A stretch of 32,296 nucleotides of DNA, from contig JAAZXM010000036.1 of assembly GCA_014240165.1 (NCBI GenBank), positions 8,612 through 40,907 of the forward strand. The letters run 5' to 3'. Positions 8,959-16,667 of the stretch are shown here, one piece after another. Positions within the stretch are counted from its first letter, which is position 1. Each line of letters starts with the position of its first letter. This stretch comes from Myxococcales bacterium (GTDB taxonomy: Bacteria > Myxococcota_A > UBA9160 > UBA4427). The notes under the pieces were generated by a model. That model worked only from the letters and a program-made list of their open reading frames with translations, was not told where the DNA came from and ran no database searches. The translations under genes and the position numbers were made by a program.

Positions 8959-10389
8959 TCAGATCTTGATGTGTTTCCAGGCACCGGACTGGAAGCGCCA
9001 GACCAAGTAGATGGCGAGCAGGATCATGTGAACAGCGCTGCCAACCCAGGCGCCCAGGAGCCCGCCTTCGAGGTAGAAGCAGAGGAACCACGCCAGGGGC
9101 AGAAAAACTCCCCAGGCGAGGATGAAGCGGGCCAGGAAGGGAACCCGAGTATCGCCCGCACCGTGGAGCGCGCCGTCTGCAACGATGCCGAAAGCATCGA
9201 AGAATTGAAGGACGGCTCCGATGAGTAGAATCGATGAGCCCATGCGTATGACCTCGGGGTCGTCGCTGAAGATGCGGACCAATTCTTCGGGAATCAGGAT
9301 GAAAAGAAGCGCCACGGTGCCGGCGATGATCAGCGTGAGAACCATTCCCGAGCGAAAAGATTTCTCCGCGTGGTCGAGATCGCTCGACCCGATATAGCGG
9401 CCCACCAAGGTAGCGACCGCGATGCCGAGCCCCGAAGCTTGCATGAAGGAGAGAGAGAGCAGGGCCATGAAGGCTTGGCTCGCCGCCATCGCGACGTCCC
9501 CCATTTTGGCGACAAGTACGAGGAAAATGGCAAAGGAGAGCATTTCCAGGGTCCACTGCCCGCCGATAGGAGCGCCGATGCGGATCAGTCGCCGCTGGTC
9601 GGGCCAGGAGAAGGTGACTCGGCCGGTACCGTATTTGTCCCGGTATTTCCGCCGGAGGAAAACGGCGAGGATAATGAAGGCGAAGGTCCATTCGGCGATG
9701 ACTGTCGCCGTGGCCGCGCCTTCGATGCCCCATTCGGGCAAGCCCAATCGACCAAAAATCAGCCCGTAGTCGAGGATGATGTTGAGCCCATTGGCGAAGA
9801 GGGTGATGTAGAGGGGAGTCCGGGTATCGCTGATGCCGCGAAAGAAGGCGGAAAAAACCATCGCGGCGACGATGCCCATCACCCCGAGCGTCCGGATGGA
9901 CATATACCGGGTGGCGATGTCCAGCATGGATTCCGAGCTCAAGAGGGCCGAGAGCAGGGGACCGATGGCGAGGTAGCAGAGCATGGCAGCGAGCGCGGTG
10001 AAGGGGAGCAGGACGAATAATCCGTGCCATGTCCAGGCGCCGCAGAGTCGGTTGTTTCCCGCTCCCTCCTCCTGGGCGACAAAAGTCTGGACGCCGGTCG
10101 CCATGCCGATGAAGAAGCAGAAAATGGTCCAGATCCAGGTGGACCCGAAGCCCACTCCCCCGAGCTCGGCTGCACCCAAGCGGCCCACCATGGCACTGTC
10201 CACGACGCCCATCAGGGCGCCCGAGAGCTGGGTCAGGATCACCGGGTACGCGAGTTGGGAGACTTCCTTCAAGCTGCCCGGGGGAGCTTGTTCTTCGGGC
10301 GGGCGACGATGAATGAGTTCGTCCCGGCCGCGCGCTTCCTCTTCGCCCTGGGGGCGATCGCGAATCGGGGGTTCGAGCGAAAGACTCAC
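8959..10389 (-). CDS. MATE family multidrug/metabolite efflux transporter
   Basis: A 476-residue polytopic inner-membrane antiporter of the MATE family, exporting organic cations or metabolites against a Na+ or H+ gradient. After a hydrophilic charged N-terminus (~40 residues) comes the MATE opening LAYPVILTQLSGALMGVVDSAMVGRLG in segments. The pattern repeats in the second half, giving the usual twelve helices. Further family features are FFRGISDTRTPLY between halves and GAGDTRVPF near the end. The start is GTG at 10389, with CCGGAG six bases upstream. The substrate cannot be deduced. It is divergent from the Fur-family regulator, with a ~305-base shared upstream region, so regulation by Fur is possible; I found no clear Fur box. 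Confidence 0.93.
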   Translation of the reverse strand: MSLSLEPPIRDRPQGEEEARGRDELIHRRPPEEQAPPGSLKEVSQLAYPVILTQLSGALMGVVDSAMVGRLGAAELGGVGFGSTWIWTIFCFFIGMATGVQTFVAQEEGAGNNRLCGAWTWHGLFVLLPFTALAAMLCYLAIGPLLSALLSSESMLDIATRYMSIRTLGVMGIVAAMVFSAFFRGISDTRTPLYITLFANGLNIILDYGLIFGRLGLPEWGIEGAATATVIAEWTFAFIILAVFLRRKYRDKYGTGRVTFSWPDQRRLIRIGAPIGGQWTLEMLSFAIFLVLVAKMGDVAMAASQAFMALLSLSFMQASGLGIAVATLVGRYIGSSDLDHAEKSFRSGMVLTLIIAGTVALLFILIPEELVRIFSDDPEVIRMGSSILLIGAVLQFFDAFGIVADGALHGAGDTRVPFLARFILAWGVFLPLAWFLCFYLEGGLLGAWVGSAVHMILLAIYLVWRFQSGAWKHIKI

Positions 10390-10694
10390 GGGGTACTCCG
10401 GGGCGAGGCGGGGAGCGGATCGACCTTCCGCGACGATGGCCGACGAATGCCGCCCCTCTTTCGAGCCCAGCTGGACGACAGCGATGGGTGAGTGAATTGG
10501 CGATTCTTCCTCAAGTCATTTCCTTGCTCATCCGGATCTCTCACCAGCCCAATGCCGCCGCTCGCAGTCAGCGCTGTCCTGAGCGGTGGCGAGCTTACCA
10601 GATACCGACGGCCAGCATAATCACGGACGGCCCTAAAAAGATCCCCCCGCGCTTCTTGCGCGTCCAAAGGACCAATCCTGCTAGACTGAACCCG
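10390..10694. promoter_or_regulatory. Divergent control region between MATE and Fur-family genes
   Basis: Non-coding region separating two divergent genes. On the plus strand a TAGACT box at 10682-10687 sits 7 bases before the ATG of the regulator with no Shine-Dalgarno in between, as expected of a leaderless transcript. A TTGCGC at 10656 is 20 bases upstream of it, longer than ideal. A 7-base direct repeat GACGGCC starts at 10607 and 10626. No palindromic Fur-box-like site was found. Confidence 0.35.
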
Positions 10695-11126
10695 ATGGCG
10701 AACGAGCTCGAACAAAAGGCACTCGCGCGATTTCTTGAGTCGAACAGCCTCAAGCATACGAAACAGCGCGAGGCGATCCTCGATGCTTTCCTCGAAGCGG
10801 GCGGGCACGTGACGGGCGAGGACCTCTACCAGAGCATTCGCGAGCGCTATCCCCATATCGGCTACACCACGGTTTATCGCTCGCTGAAGCTCTTCGTGGA
10901 TGCGGGTCTTGCCGAGGAACGTCATTTTGACGATGGAGTCACACGCTACGAGATCGAACACGAACACCACGATCATCTGGTATGCACCCGTTGCGGCAAG
11001 ATCCTTGAATTCGAATCTGCAGAGATTGAACGGGCGCAAAAAGAAATAGCCGATAATCTCGGTTTCACCGTTCTGCGCCACCGCCACGAACTCTACGGAT
11101 ATTGCTCGGCCTGCCGGGAAGATTGA
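10695..11126 (+). CDS. Fur family metal-responsive transcriptional regulator
   Basis: A 143-residue cytoplasmic DNA-binding repressor of the Fur/Zur/PerR family. The N-terminal winged helix runs to about residue 85, with TKQREAILDAFL and the recognition-helix segment HIGYTTVYRSLKLF. The dimerisation domain has the HEHHDHLVC metal region (89-97) and two structural zinc pairs, Cys97/Cys100 (CTRC) and Cys137/Cys140 (CSAC). Which metal or peroxide signal it senses cannot be decided from these motifs. The start is ATG 10695; the frame stays open upstream but that part has no family sequence. It is followed after 26 bases by a small zinc-ribbon gene, probably in the same transcript, and is divergent from the MATE gene. 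Confidence 0.95.
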   Translation: MANELEQKALARFLESNSLKHTKQREAILDAFLEAGGHVTGEDLYQSIRERYPHIGYTTVYRSLKLFVDAGLAEERHFDDGVTRYEIEHEHHDHLVCTRCGKILEFESAEIERAQKEIADNLGFTVLRHRHELYGYCSACRED

Positions 11127-11152
11127 AACCGAGCTCGACGACCGGAGAACCT

Positions 11153-11311
11153 ATGGGTCAAGAACTCATCTGTCCCGTTTGCAATGCTGATATTCCCCTG
11201 GGTGGGGACGAGCGTCGAGGGGAAGAGGTGTTCTGCAGTGTTTGCAGCGCCCCCCTCAAATTGAAAGGGGATTACGGGGACGCGGAACTTGAAGCGGAGG
11301 AGGACTTCTAG
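11153..11311 (+). CDS. Small LysW-like zinc-ribbon protein, 52 residues
   Basis: A tiny acidic protein with one zinc ribbon: Cys7/Cys10 (CPVC) and Cys28/Cys31 (CSVC), then an acidic tail ending EAEEDF. Length, ribbon spacing and acidic C-terminus resemble LysW, the amino-group carrier of lysine/arginine biosynthesis. However, the conserved EDWGE end is replaced by EEDF, so no terminal Glu is available for modification and a carrier role is unlikely. The start is ATG 11153, with GGAG at 11143-11146. It lies 26 bases after the Fur-family gene. Its stop overlaps the stop of the convergent rfbC in a shared CTAG. A general zinc-ribbon accessory role is possible, and the function is unknown. Confidence 0.75.
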   Translation: MGQELICPVCNADIPLGGDERRGEEVFCSVCSAPLKLKGDYGDAELEAEEDF

Positions 11312-11862
11312 TCCTTCCAGTCGGGCAGACGCTCCATTACCTCGGCGACCCTCGGTGCCCGAAGATCTTTTTCCGAGAGTATGGGCTCTTCAATCGGCCA
11401 GGGAATTCCAAGTTCGGGGTCGTTCCACGCGACCGAGAGTTCGCCGCCAGGATCGTAGATATCGCTGCACTTGTACTCGATCTCGGCCTCCTCGCTCAGC
11501 ACGACGAAACCGTGGGCGAGCCCGGTGGCTACGAATAGCTGAAAGTGATTCTCGGCCGAGAGTTCAACGCCGAAATGCTGGCCGAACGTGGGCGAGCCTT
11601 TGCGTAAATCAACGGCGACGTCCCATATTTCGCCCCGCAAGACTCGAATGAGCTTTGCCTGGGGGTGCCGCAGCTGCATGTGAAGGCCGCGAAGCGTTCC
11701 TTGCCGGGAGAGCGAGTGGTTGTCCTGGACGAAACCCACTTCGATTCCGGCCTCGCGGTATTTGCCCGCGTGGTAGCTTTCCAAAAAGAAGCCTCGGTCA
11801 TCCCTGTGGACGTCGGGCTCCACCAGGACGATCCCGGGGATGGTCTGGTCGAGAAATTTCAA
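11308..11862 (-). CDS. rfbC: dTDP-4-dehydrorhamnose 3,5-epimerase
   Basis: The cytoplasmic cupin epimerase making dTDP-4-dehydro-L-rhamnose for surface polysaccharide, 184 residues. Family blocks are [29 protein letters not shown] (catalytic His), [21 protein letters not shown] and YKCSDIYDP. The start is TTG at 11862, preceded by AGGGGAGG. This TTG overlaps the TGA of rfbA as TTGA, so the two are translationally coupled, which fixes the start. An open upstream extension in this frame is only the shadow of rfbA. The rfbB and rfbD partners of the four-step pathway are not in the window. Confidence 0.94.
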   Translation of the reverse strand: MKFLDQTIPGIVLVEPDVHRDDRGFFLESYHAGKYREAGIEVGFVQDNHSLSRQGTLRGLHMQLRHPQAKLIRVLRGEIWDVAVDLRKGSPTFGQHFGVELSAENHFQLFVATGLAHGFVVLSEEAEIEYKCSDIYDPGGELSVAWNDPELGIPWPIEEPILSEKDLRAPRVAEVMERLPDWKD

Positions 11863-12743
11863 GAAGGCCCCTCCCCTTCCTCCCGGGCCAGTTGCAGGAG
11901 GTAGGTGCCGTAGCTGTTCGAACTCATTTCCGAGCCGATGGCCTCCAACTCTTCGGTTTCGATCCAGCCGTTTCGCCAGGCGATTTCCTCGATGCAAGCC
12001 ACCTTCAATCCCTGCCGTTCCTGGATGGCTTGTATATAGCTTGCCGCTTGTTGCAGGGATTCATGGGTTCCAGTGTCGAGCCACGCTACGCCCCTTCCGA
12101 GAAATTCGACGCGCAGGGCTTCGCGCTCGAGATAAACAAGATTGACATCGGTGATCTCGATCTCACCGCGTTGGGAAGGGGCGAGGCCGGAAGCGATACT
12201 CACGACCTCGTTGTCGTAGAAGTAGAGCCCGGTCACCGCCCAGGACGAACGCGGTTTTTCGGGCTTTTCCTCTATTTGAGTCGCCTTGCCCGACGCGTCA
12301 AAGCTAACGACGCCGTAACGCTCGGGGTCGCTCACCCGGTAGGCGAATACAGTTGCTCCACCCTCCTGCCCGGCAGATCGAAGGAGAGAATCTCGCAATC
12401 CCTGGCCGTAGAAGATGTTGTCACCGAGGGCCAGGGCGACAGAGTCGTTACCTATGAAATTCGAACCGATGATGAAAGCTTGGGCGATGCCTTCCGGCTC
12501 GGGTTGAACGGCGTATTGGATCTCGATACCGAGTCTTTTGCCATCCCCCAAAACCCGCTGAAAGGCGGCCTGATCGTGGGGGGTGGTAATCACGAGAATT
12601 TCGCGGATACCCGCGACCATGAGAGTGGAGAGCGGGTGGTAGATCAGCGGCTTGTCGTACACCGGAATCAGTTGTTTGCTGACGCCGAGGGTGATCGGGT
12701 AGAGCCGGGTCCCCGCTCCGCCCGCCAGGATGATCCCCTTCAT
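11859..12743 (-). CDS. rfbA: Glucose-1-phosphate thymidylyltransferase
   Basis: The first enzyme of dTDP-L-rhamnose synthesis, joining dTTP and glucose-1-phosphate, 294 residues. It has the nucleotide-binding signature [11 protein letters not shown] at the N-terminus, then [50 protein letters not shown] and [10 protein letters not shown], all in family order and at usual length. The ATG at 12743 has AGGAG nine bases upstream. It is the first of two coupled genes with rfbC. It starts 71 bases after the end of topoisomerase VI subunit A on the same strand, so it may share that transcript or have its own promoter in that short gap. Confidence 0.96.
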   Translation of the reverse strand: MKGIILAGGAGTRLYPITLGVSKQLIPVYDKPLIYHPLSTLMVAGIREILVITTPHDQAAFQRVLGDGKRLGIEIQYAVQPEPEGIAQAFIIGSNFIGNDSVALALGDNIFYGQGLRDSLLRSAGQEGGATVFAYRVSDPERYGVVSFDASGKATQIEEKPEKPRSSWAVTGLYFYDNEVVSIASGLAPSQRGEIEITDVNLVYLEREALRVEFLGRGVAWLDTGTHESLQQAASYIQAIQERQGLKVACIEEIAWRNGWIETEELEAIGSEMSSNSYGTYLLQLAREEGEGPS

Positions 12744-12814
12744 CTCAATGTACTCCTGCGGCCCATCTATTCGAGAGTGCGCTCAGTGCTGGCTTCGCAT
12801 GCTAGGTCATCTGC

Positions 12815-14158
12815 TCAGGGGAGAAAATCCTTCACCCTTTTGAGTTTCGCCGGCAGGTACTCGTCGATCACGTAATTGAGGCCCCACATGGCCAGGGATT
12901 GCTGCTCGGCCCGAACCCCCATGGAAACCAGCTGTTCGATGGCTTTCTTCCAGGGTTTGTGGGCCTTGAAGAAGGGATCGTTCTTGAGAGCATCCTTGGC
13001 TCGCTTGATATCGACATCCAGCAGCGGGTGGGTCGGCAATTCGTAATCGATAATGTCCTGGGGGGTCACACCCAGGTAGCGCGTCTGGGGCACCGAGAAG
13101 AACTGTGAGATATGTGCCGCATTTCCCGAGCCGACCTTCAGGGTTCGGTAGATATTCGAGAAGCCGTAGGGGTCGCAATCCACGAACGCGAAGACGGCGA
13201 GGTTGCATTCATCCGACAGTTTGCGGATGAAACGCCGAGTAGATCGGGTCGGGACGCCTGCAAGCGAAACCAGGATGCAATTTGCGCGCTGCCAGAATTT
13301 ATGGCTCTGGAGTCGTTGAAAGATACCTCCGGTTTCGATGGCGAGAATGAATTTTGCATCGGTTTCGAACGAGAGATGCTCCACCGTCGAAGGGATCGAG
13401 TAGGCACCTGATCCGAATCGCGTACAGTCAATGCGTTCCACGCGCCCGGTTTCCAGGTCGGGGTCGATCACGGTCAGACGCCCGGCGACAGCGCCGCCGT
13501 GTTCATCGGGCACATAACGCAACTCTTCCCGGGATACGCCCTGCATGGAGAACATCGCTTCGATGTCATCCATCACGGTATCCGACTCGCTCTGATCGTC
13601 GAATTTCGCGGACTCCCAGTTCTTGCTCTGGTAGTAGGCGTCTCGTTTTGTGGCGAAGTCGTTGGCTTCGATCAGGTCTTTCGAAAGCCCCATCAGGCGA
13701 AGTGTCTGGGCAAAACCGCGCACGGTGTTTACCGTCAGGGTTCGGGTTTTGGTCTGCTTTCCGATTTCGAAATATCCCTTCTTCTCAGAGTAGGAAACGT
13801 TTCCCAGCGAGCGAATCGGAAATTCGAGATCGGGTTTACGCGTGCGCAGGATATCCTTCTTGATTCCCTGGGCGGCATCCACGATCAAACCGACAGTCTT
13901 CGAGTCCTTGACCCTGGGTTTGCCTCTCGACGTTTTTTTCGCGGCTTGTTTTTTTCGCCCCGCCTTCTTTCGCCCCGCCTTCTTTCGTCCCGCCTTCTTC
14001 CGGGCCGACTTCTTTCGCCCAGCTTTCTTCGTGTTCGCCTTCTTGGCGGCTGCCTTCTTGCGCGGGGCTGCTTTCTTCCTGGACGCTGCAGCCTTCTTCT
14101 TCCGAGCGCCCTTCTTGGCCGACGCTTTACGGGCGCCAGCTTTTTTGCGTGCGGCCAT
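12815..14158 (-). CDS. top6A: DNA topoisomerase VI subunit A (Spo11-like) with H1-like N-terminal tail
   Basis: The DNA-cleaving subunit of a type IIB topoisomerase, 447 residues. Residues 1 to ~80 are a low-complexity tail of KKA/ARKKA units, with a run of GRKKA pentads near 46-70, absent from typical archaeal subunits. The winged-helix part has the catalytic motif KRDAYY (Tyr175/Tyr176; one is the DNA-linking tyrosine). The Toprim metal site shows AIETGG (Glu275) and VDCDPYG (Asp327, Asp329). The C-terminus is complete. The ATG at 14158 lies 15 bases after the stop of subunit B, with purine-rich GGGAAGGGG upstream, so the pair is one operon in the B-A order usual in archaea. The catalytic set I can check is intact, so activity is expected. 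The tail probably binds DNA non-specifically (inference). Confidence 0.95.
   Translation of the reverse strand: MAARKKAGARKASAKKGARKKKAAASRKKAAPRKKAAAKKANTKKAGRKKSARKKAGRKKAGRKKAGRKKQAAKKTSRGKPRVKDSKTVGLIVDAAQGIKKDILRTRKPDLEFPIRSLGNVSYSEKKGYFEIGKQTKTRTLTVNTVRGFAQTLRLMGLSKDLIEANDFATKRDAYYQSKNWESAKFDDQSESDTVMDDIEAMFSMQGVSREELRYVPDEHGGAVAGRLTVIDPDLETGRVERIDCTRFGSGAYSIPSTVEHLSFETDAKFILAIETGGIFQRLQSHKFWQRANCILVSLAGVPTRSTRRFIRKLSDECNLAVFAFVDCDPYGFSNIYRTLKVGSGNAAHISQFFSVPQTRYLGVTPQDIIDYELPTHPLLDVDIKRAKDALKNDPFFKAHKPWKKAIEQLVSMGVRAEQQSLAMWGLNYVIDEYLPAKLKRVKDFLP
13919..14158 (-). repeat. H1-like Lys/Ala/Arg repeat tail of subunit A, with 15-base tandem units
   Basis: This coding segment specifies the basic tail. 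Around 13958-14010 the DNA itself repeats with a 15-base period, seen on the plus strand as CGCCCCGCCTTCTTT units with few changes, encoding GRKKA pentads. Such tandem DNA can change copy number by slippage. The flanking tail is more diverged (AAAKKANTKK, SAKKGARKKK). Confidence 0.8.
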
Positions 14159-14173
14159 CTTCTGCCCCTTCCC

Positions 14174-15997
14174 TTAGAGTTTCCGGGTGCGCTCGAGCAC
14201 GTCGGTGAGTTTATGGGTCAGCTTGTTCGTTTCCCGGTCGCCGAGAGAAAGAATCTCCTGAAGCCCGATGGCGACCTGGGGGATGTATTTTTCGATATAG
14301 GCGGCCTTCTTGGCCTCTTCCGCGACGCGTCGCTGCTTTCGCAGGTAGGTCGTCATCTTGCGGCCGCATTCTTGGAGGGCGAAGCGAAATTCCTTGATGA
14401 TCTCCGGGTATTGGGCCACAGCATCCTTGCTCTCCGACGTGAAGGGAACCCAGACGCTCGCGATATGGACCATGATCAGGACCGGTCCGACGGGAAGGGC
14501 GCCCTTGGGATGCTGAAGCATGTAGGATTTCCAGTTGGTGGCGTTCACTGCGCGAGTGATCGCGCACGCTCCCTGCTGGTATTGGAGCGGCACCCGGTTC
14601 GCGTAGCGGTAAAGAGCGGCGCTGTCGTCCGCCGACATTTCTCCGCCGTAGGCGAGACCCACCTCGACAAGAAAGGGGTTCCCGCGGTAGATGGTGGGCC
14701 GCCGGGTCACAGAGGCATAAAAATCCGCCTGGACTTCGGCTTTCAGCGCCGCCAGGATCAGATCCTCTCCGATGGGCGCGATGCAATCGGTGGGTGGGCT
14801 CATGATCTTGGTTTGCTTGATGGCCTTGTAGATCCCGTCTGCTTCTTCCCGTCGTATATCCGAAGGGCGTCTCTTGGGTGAGACCTTGGCCCGCTCGCAG
14901 ATTTCGGCTGCGACTCGGGGGGAGACGCGGGAGAAATCGTTTCGCAAGCAAGCGGAGAGATTTCTCGAGTCCGTATCGCGAAACATCTGCATCAGGACGC
15001 CGAGTTCGATCCCATAGGGGTGAGGCTGGATCTCATCGGTGTGGGCGGGAAGCTTGCGGGTGACCCGGGGAAAGACGTGTTCGTCTCCGTGTTCCTCAGC
15101 GACCGGAGGCACGTAGGTGATCTGCGCGTGGGGGTTCGCCAATGAAATTTGGCGAATGTAGTTGTCCACCGAGTGCTGGCCGCCGCGGTAGTTGCCTTCG
15201 AGTTCGATTTCCACGCGGGTGCCGTGGTGCTTGGGCCACTTCACTACCCGGTCTCGCTTGACCTGGGGCTTGTTCTTTTGGGTATCGATGACGAGTTCAA
15301 ACTCGTGAGATTGCCGCCTCTTTCCGGTTCGGGTCTTGATCCTCACCGGCTTTCCGGTGGTGAGCAATCCGTACATCCCGGCGGCGCTGATCCCGATACC
15401 CTGTTGGCCGCGGCTCTGGCGTAGTCGGTGAAATTTGGAGCCGTAAAGAAGCCGTCCGAAAATTTTGGGCACCTGCTCGCGCACGATGCCCGGACCGTTG
15501 TCCTCGATGACGACCCGAAAGCGCGAGTCGCTCAACTGGTGAATCTCGATCAGGATGTCCGGGACAATGCCCGCTTCTTCGCAGGCGTCGAGGGCGTTGT
15601 CCACGCCTTCCTTGACCGTCGTCAGGAGTGCCTTGGAGGGGTTGTCGAAACCCAGCAGGTGGCGGTTCTTCGCGAAGAACTCGGAGACGGAGATATCGCG
15701 CTGCTTCCCCGCCATCTCGGTGGCATCGCTCGTCGGACGCGGCTTAGCCTGGGAAGCGCGGTTGCTGCGCCCACGGGAAGCCGCCTTTTTCCCGCGTGTT
15801 TTCTTCTTTGCCCGGCCGGCCTTTTTTCTGGCCGCGGCTTTCCCGGGCTTGCGTGCCTTCTTCTTGGTCGCAGCCTTTTTCTTACGCGCACTCGCCTTCG
15901 CTTTTTTCTTGGAGGCTTTCCTGGCGGTCTTCCTGGAAGCCTTGCGGCGAGTCGTCGCTTTCTTGCGGCTGGCCTTCTTCCGCCTCGCTTGCGCCAT
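14174..15997 (-). CDS. top6B: DNA topoisomerase VI subunit B (GHKL ATPase) with H1-like N-terminal tail
   Basis: The ATP-operated gate subunit of Topo VI, 607 residues. Residues 1 to ~90 are a Lys/Arg/Ala-rich tail (SRKKATTRRKAS, ARKKKAATKKKARK). The GHKL ATPase follows: N box KEGVDNALDAC (Glu130, Asn134), G1 DNGPG (166-170) and ATP lid GQQGIG (197-202). A helix-two-turn-helix region and the transducer domain come next. The transducer carries the NWKSY motif (WKxY, 489-492) and a conserved SKDAVAQYPEI stretch. The start is ATG 15997, with AGAGGG just upstream. An upstream in-frame ATG at 16057 would add 20 residues, but it would translate a leader hairpin. Full length and intact motifs argue for a working enzyme. 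It forms an operon with subunit A. Confidence 0.95.
   Translation of the reverse strand: MAQARRKKASRKKATTRRKASRKTARKASKKKAKASARKKKAATKKKARKPGKAAARKKAGRAKKKTRGKKAASRGRSNRASQAKPRPTSDATEMAGKQRDISVSEFFAKNRHLLGFDNPSKALLTTVKEGVDNALDACEEAGIVPDILIEIHQLSDSRFRVVIEDNGPGIVREQVPKIFGRLLYGSKFHRLRQSRGQQGIGISAAGMYGLLTTGKPVRIKTRTGKRRQSHEFELVIDTQKNKPQVKRDRVVKWPKHHGTRVEIELEGNYRGGQHSVDNYIRQISLANPHAQITYVPPVAEEHGDEHVFPRVTRKLPAHTDEIQPHPYGIELGVLMQMFRDTDSRNLSACLRNDFSRVSPRVAAEICERAKVSPKRRPSDIRREEADGIYKAIKQTKIMSPPTDCIAPIGEDLILAALKAEVQADFYASVTRRPTIYRGNPFLVEVGLAYGGEMSADDSAALYRYANRVPLQYQQGACAITRAVNATNWKSYMLQHPKGALPVGPVLIMVHIASVWVPFTSESKDAVAQYPEIIKEFRFALQECGRKMTTYLRKQRRVAEEAKKAAYIEKYIPQVAIGLQEILSLGDRETNKLTHKLTDVLERTRKL
15719..15997 (-). 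repeat. H1-like Lys/Arg/Ala tail of subunit B
   Basis: Codons 1 to ~93 encode a basic low-complexity tail with no sign of the GHKL fold. It resembles the tail of subunit A in composition, but the units are less regular (KKA, RKA, SRK, AKK), and no exact 15-base tandem is visible. It ends near ASQAKPRPTSDATEMAG, after which the family sequence DISVSEFFAKNRHL begins. Confidence 0.75.
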
Positions 15998-16019
15998 GAA
16001 CCCTCTCGCCCCCCGAGTG

Positions 16020-16080
16020 CGGGAAGGCGTGCAGACCTTCCCGGCTGTGGGGAGCATGCCCGGTCCGGGATGGGGGTCAA
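16020..16080 (-). promoter_or_regulatory. Possible promoter and 5'-leader hairpin of the Topo VI operon
   Basis: On the minus strand a TTGACC box (16075-16080) lies 16 bases before CATGCT (16054-16059), a plausible -35/-10 pair although the -10 is weak. Transcription would begin near 16046. A perfect 8-bp stem immediately follows: CGGGAAGG at 16020-16027 with CCTTCCCG at 16036-16043, with an 8-base loop, ending 23 bases before the subunit B start. A hairpin at the very 5' end could stabilise the message or control it; this is inference. Confidence 0.35.
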
Positions 16081-16115
16081 GGTAGAACGGTGAATGGGGG
16101 CGGCCGGTCTCTTTC

Positions 16116-16439
16116 TCAGTTGCCCAGGAGTTCTCCCGGCAACGGGTCTCGCAGGGCAGTGCGAAGTCGAATTCGTCCCGAATCGAGCATATGGCAGAGG
16201 GTGGCGAGGACTTCGTCTTCTTCCGCTGTGACTTCGCTGAGGGCTTCGACGACTTCCTGCAAGGTGCAGTCCACGGGGAAACCCTGAAGTGAAATACGCG
16301 GGATGTTGCTGAGTTCGAGGTTCGGCCCGATTGCCTGGGCGCAGGGAGAAGGGTCCGCGATGTCCAGCGCGGGGGATGAGAGGACGGCGGCTGCTTCTTG
16401 GGCCGCCTCGAGAGCTGAATTCGGGGGAAGCATTGTCAT
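16116..16439 (-). CDS. Unknown small protein, 107 residues
   Basis: I do not recognise this protein with certainty. The N-terminal half is Ala/Pro-rich with little structure. The C-terminal half (VDCTLQEVVEALSEV, EEDEVLATLCHMLDSGRIRL) looks like a small winged-helix-like domain: two helices and a short beta hairpin ending in basic residues. Nothing else is certain. The start is ATG 16439, with GGAG seven bases upstream, a good ribosome-binding site; an ATG two codons later is an alternative. It lies 118 bases before the Topo VI operon on the same strand and 228 bases after comM. The gap before it contains an AT-rich stretch near 16533-16562 that may hold its promoter. Confidence 0.65.
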   Translation of the reverse strand: MTMLPPNSALEAAQEAAAVLSSPALDIADPSPCAQAIGPNLELSNIPRISLQGFPVDCTLQEVVEALSEVTAEEDEVLATLCHMLDSGRIRLRTALRDPLPGELLGN

Positions 16440-16667
16440 GGTTGAACTCCATCAATCTTTCGGGGTTGTTTTTCCGTCTGTAGTAGAACCTGACTGCAGC
16501 ATTCGTGCCGAAGCGTCAGGGAAATGTTCGATTAAAAAAACCTTTATTAAACAGGTATTTGGGGATCATCTGCAGCAGCCTTGGCGGCCCATGCGCGGCC
16601 GGGGCTGGCTCTCCCGGGCCGGCGTGGCTCAAATGAGCCTTGTGCGTCTGCGGCTTGCGGAGCCTTT

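Noticed and set aside
10386..11087. Long minus-strand open frame opposite the Fur-family gene
   Set aside because: It is the antisense shadow of the conserved fur coding sequence and has no family motif.
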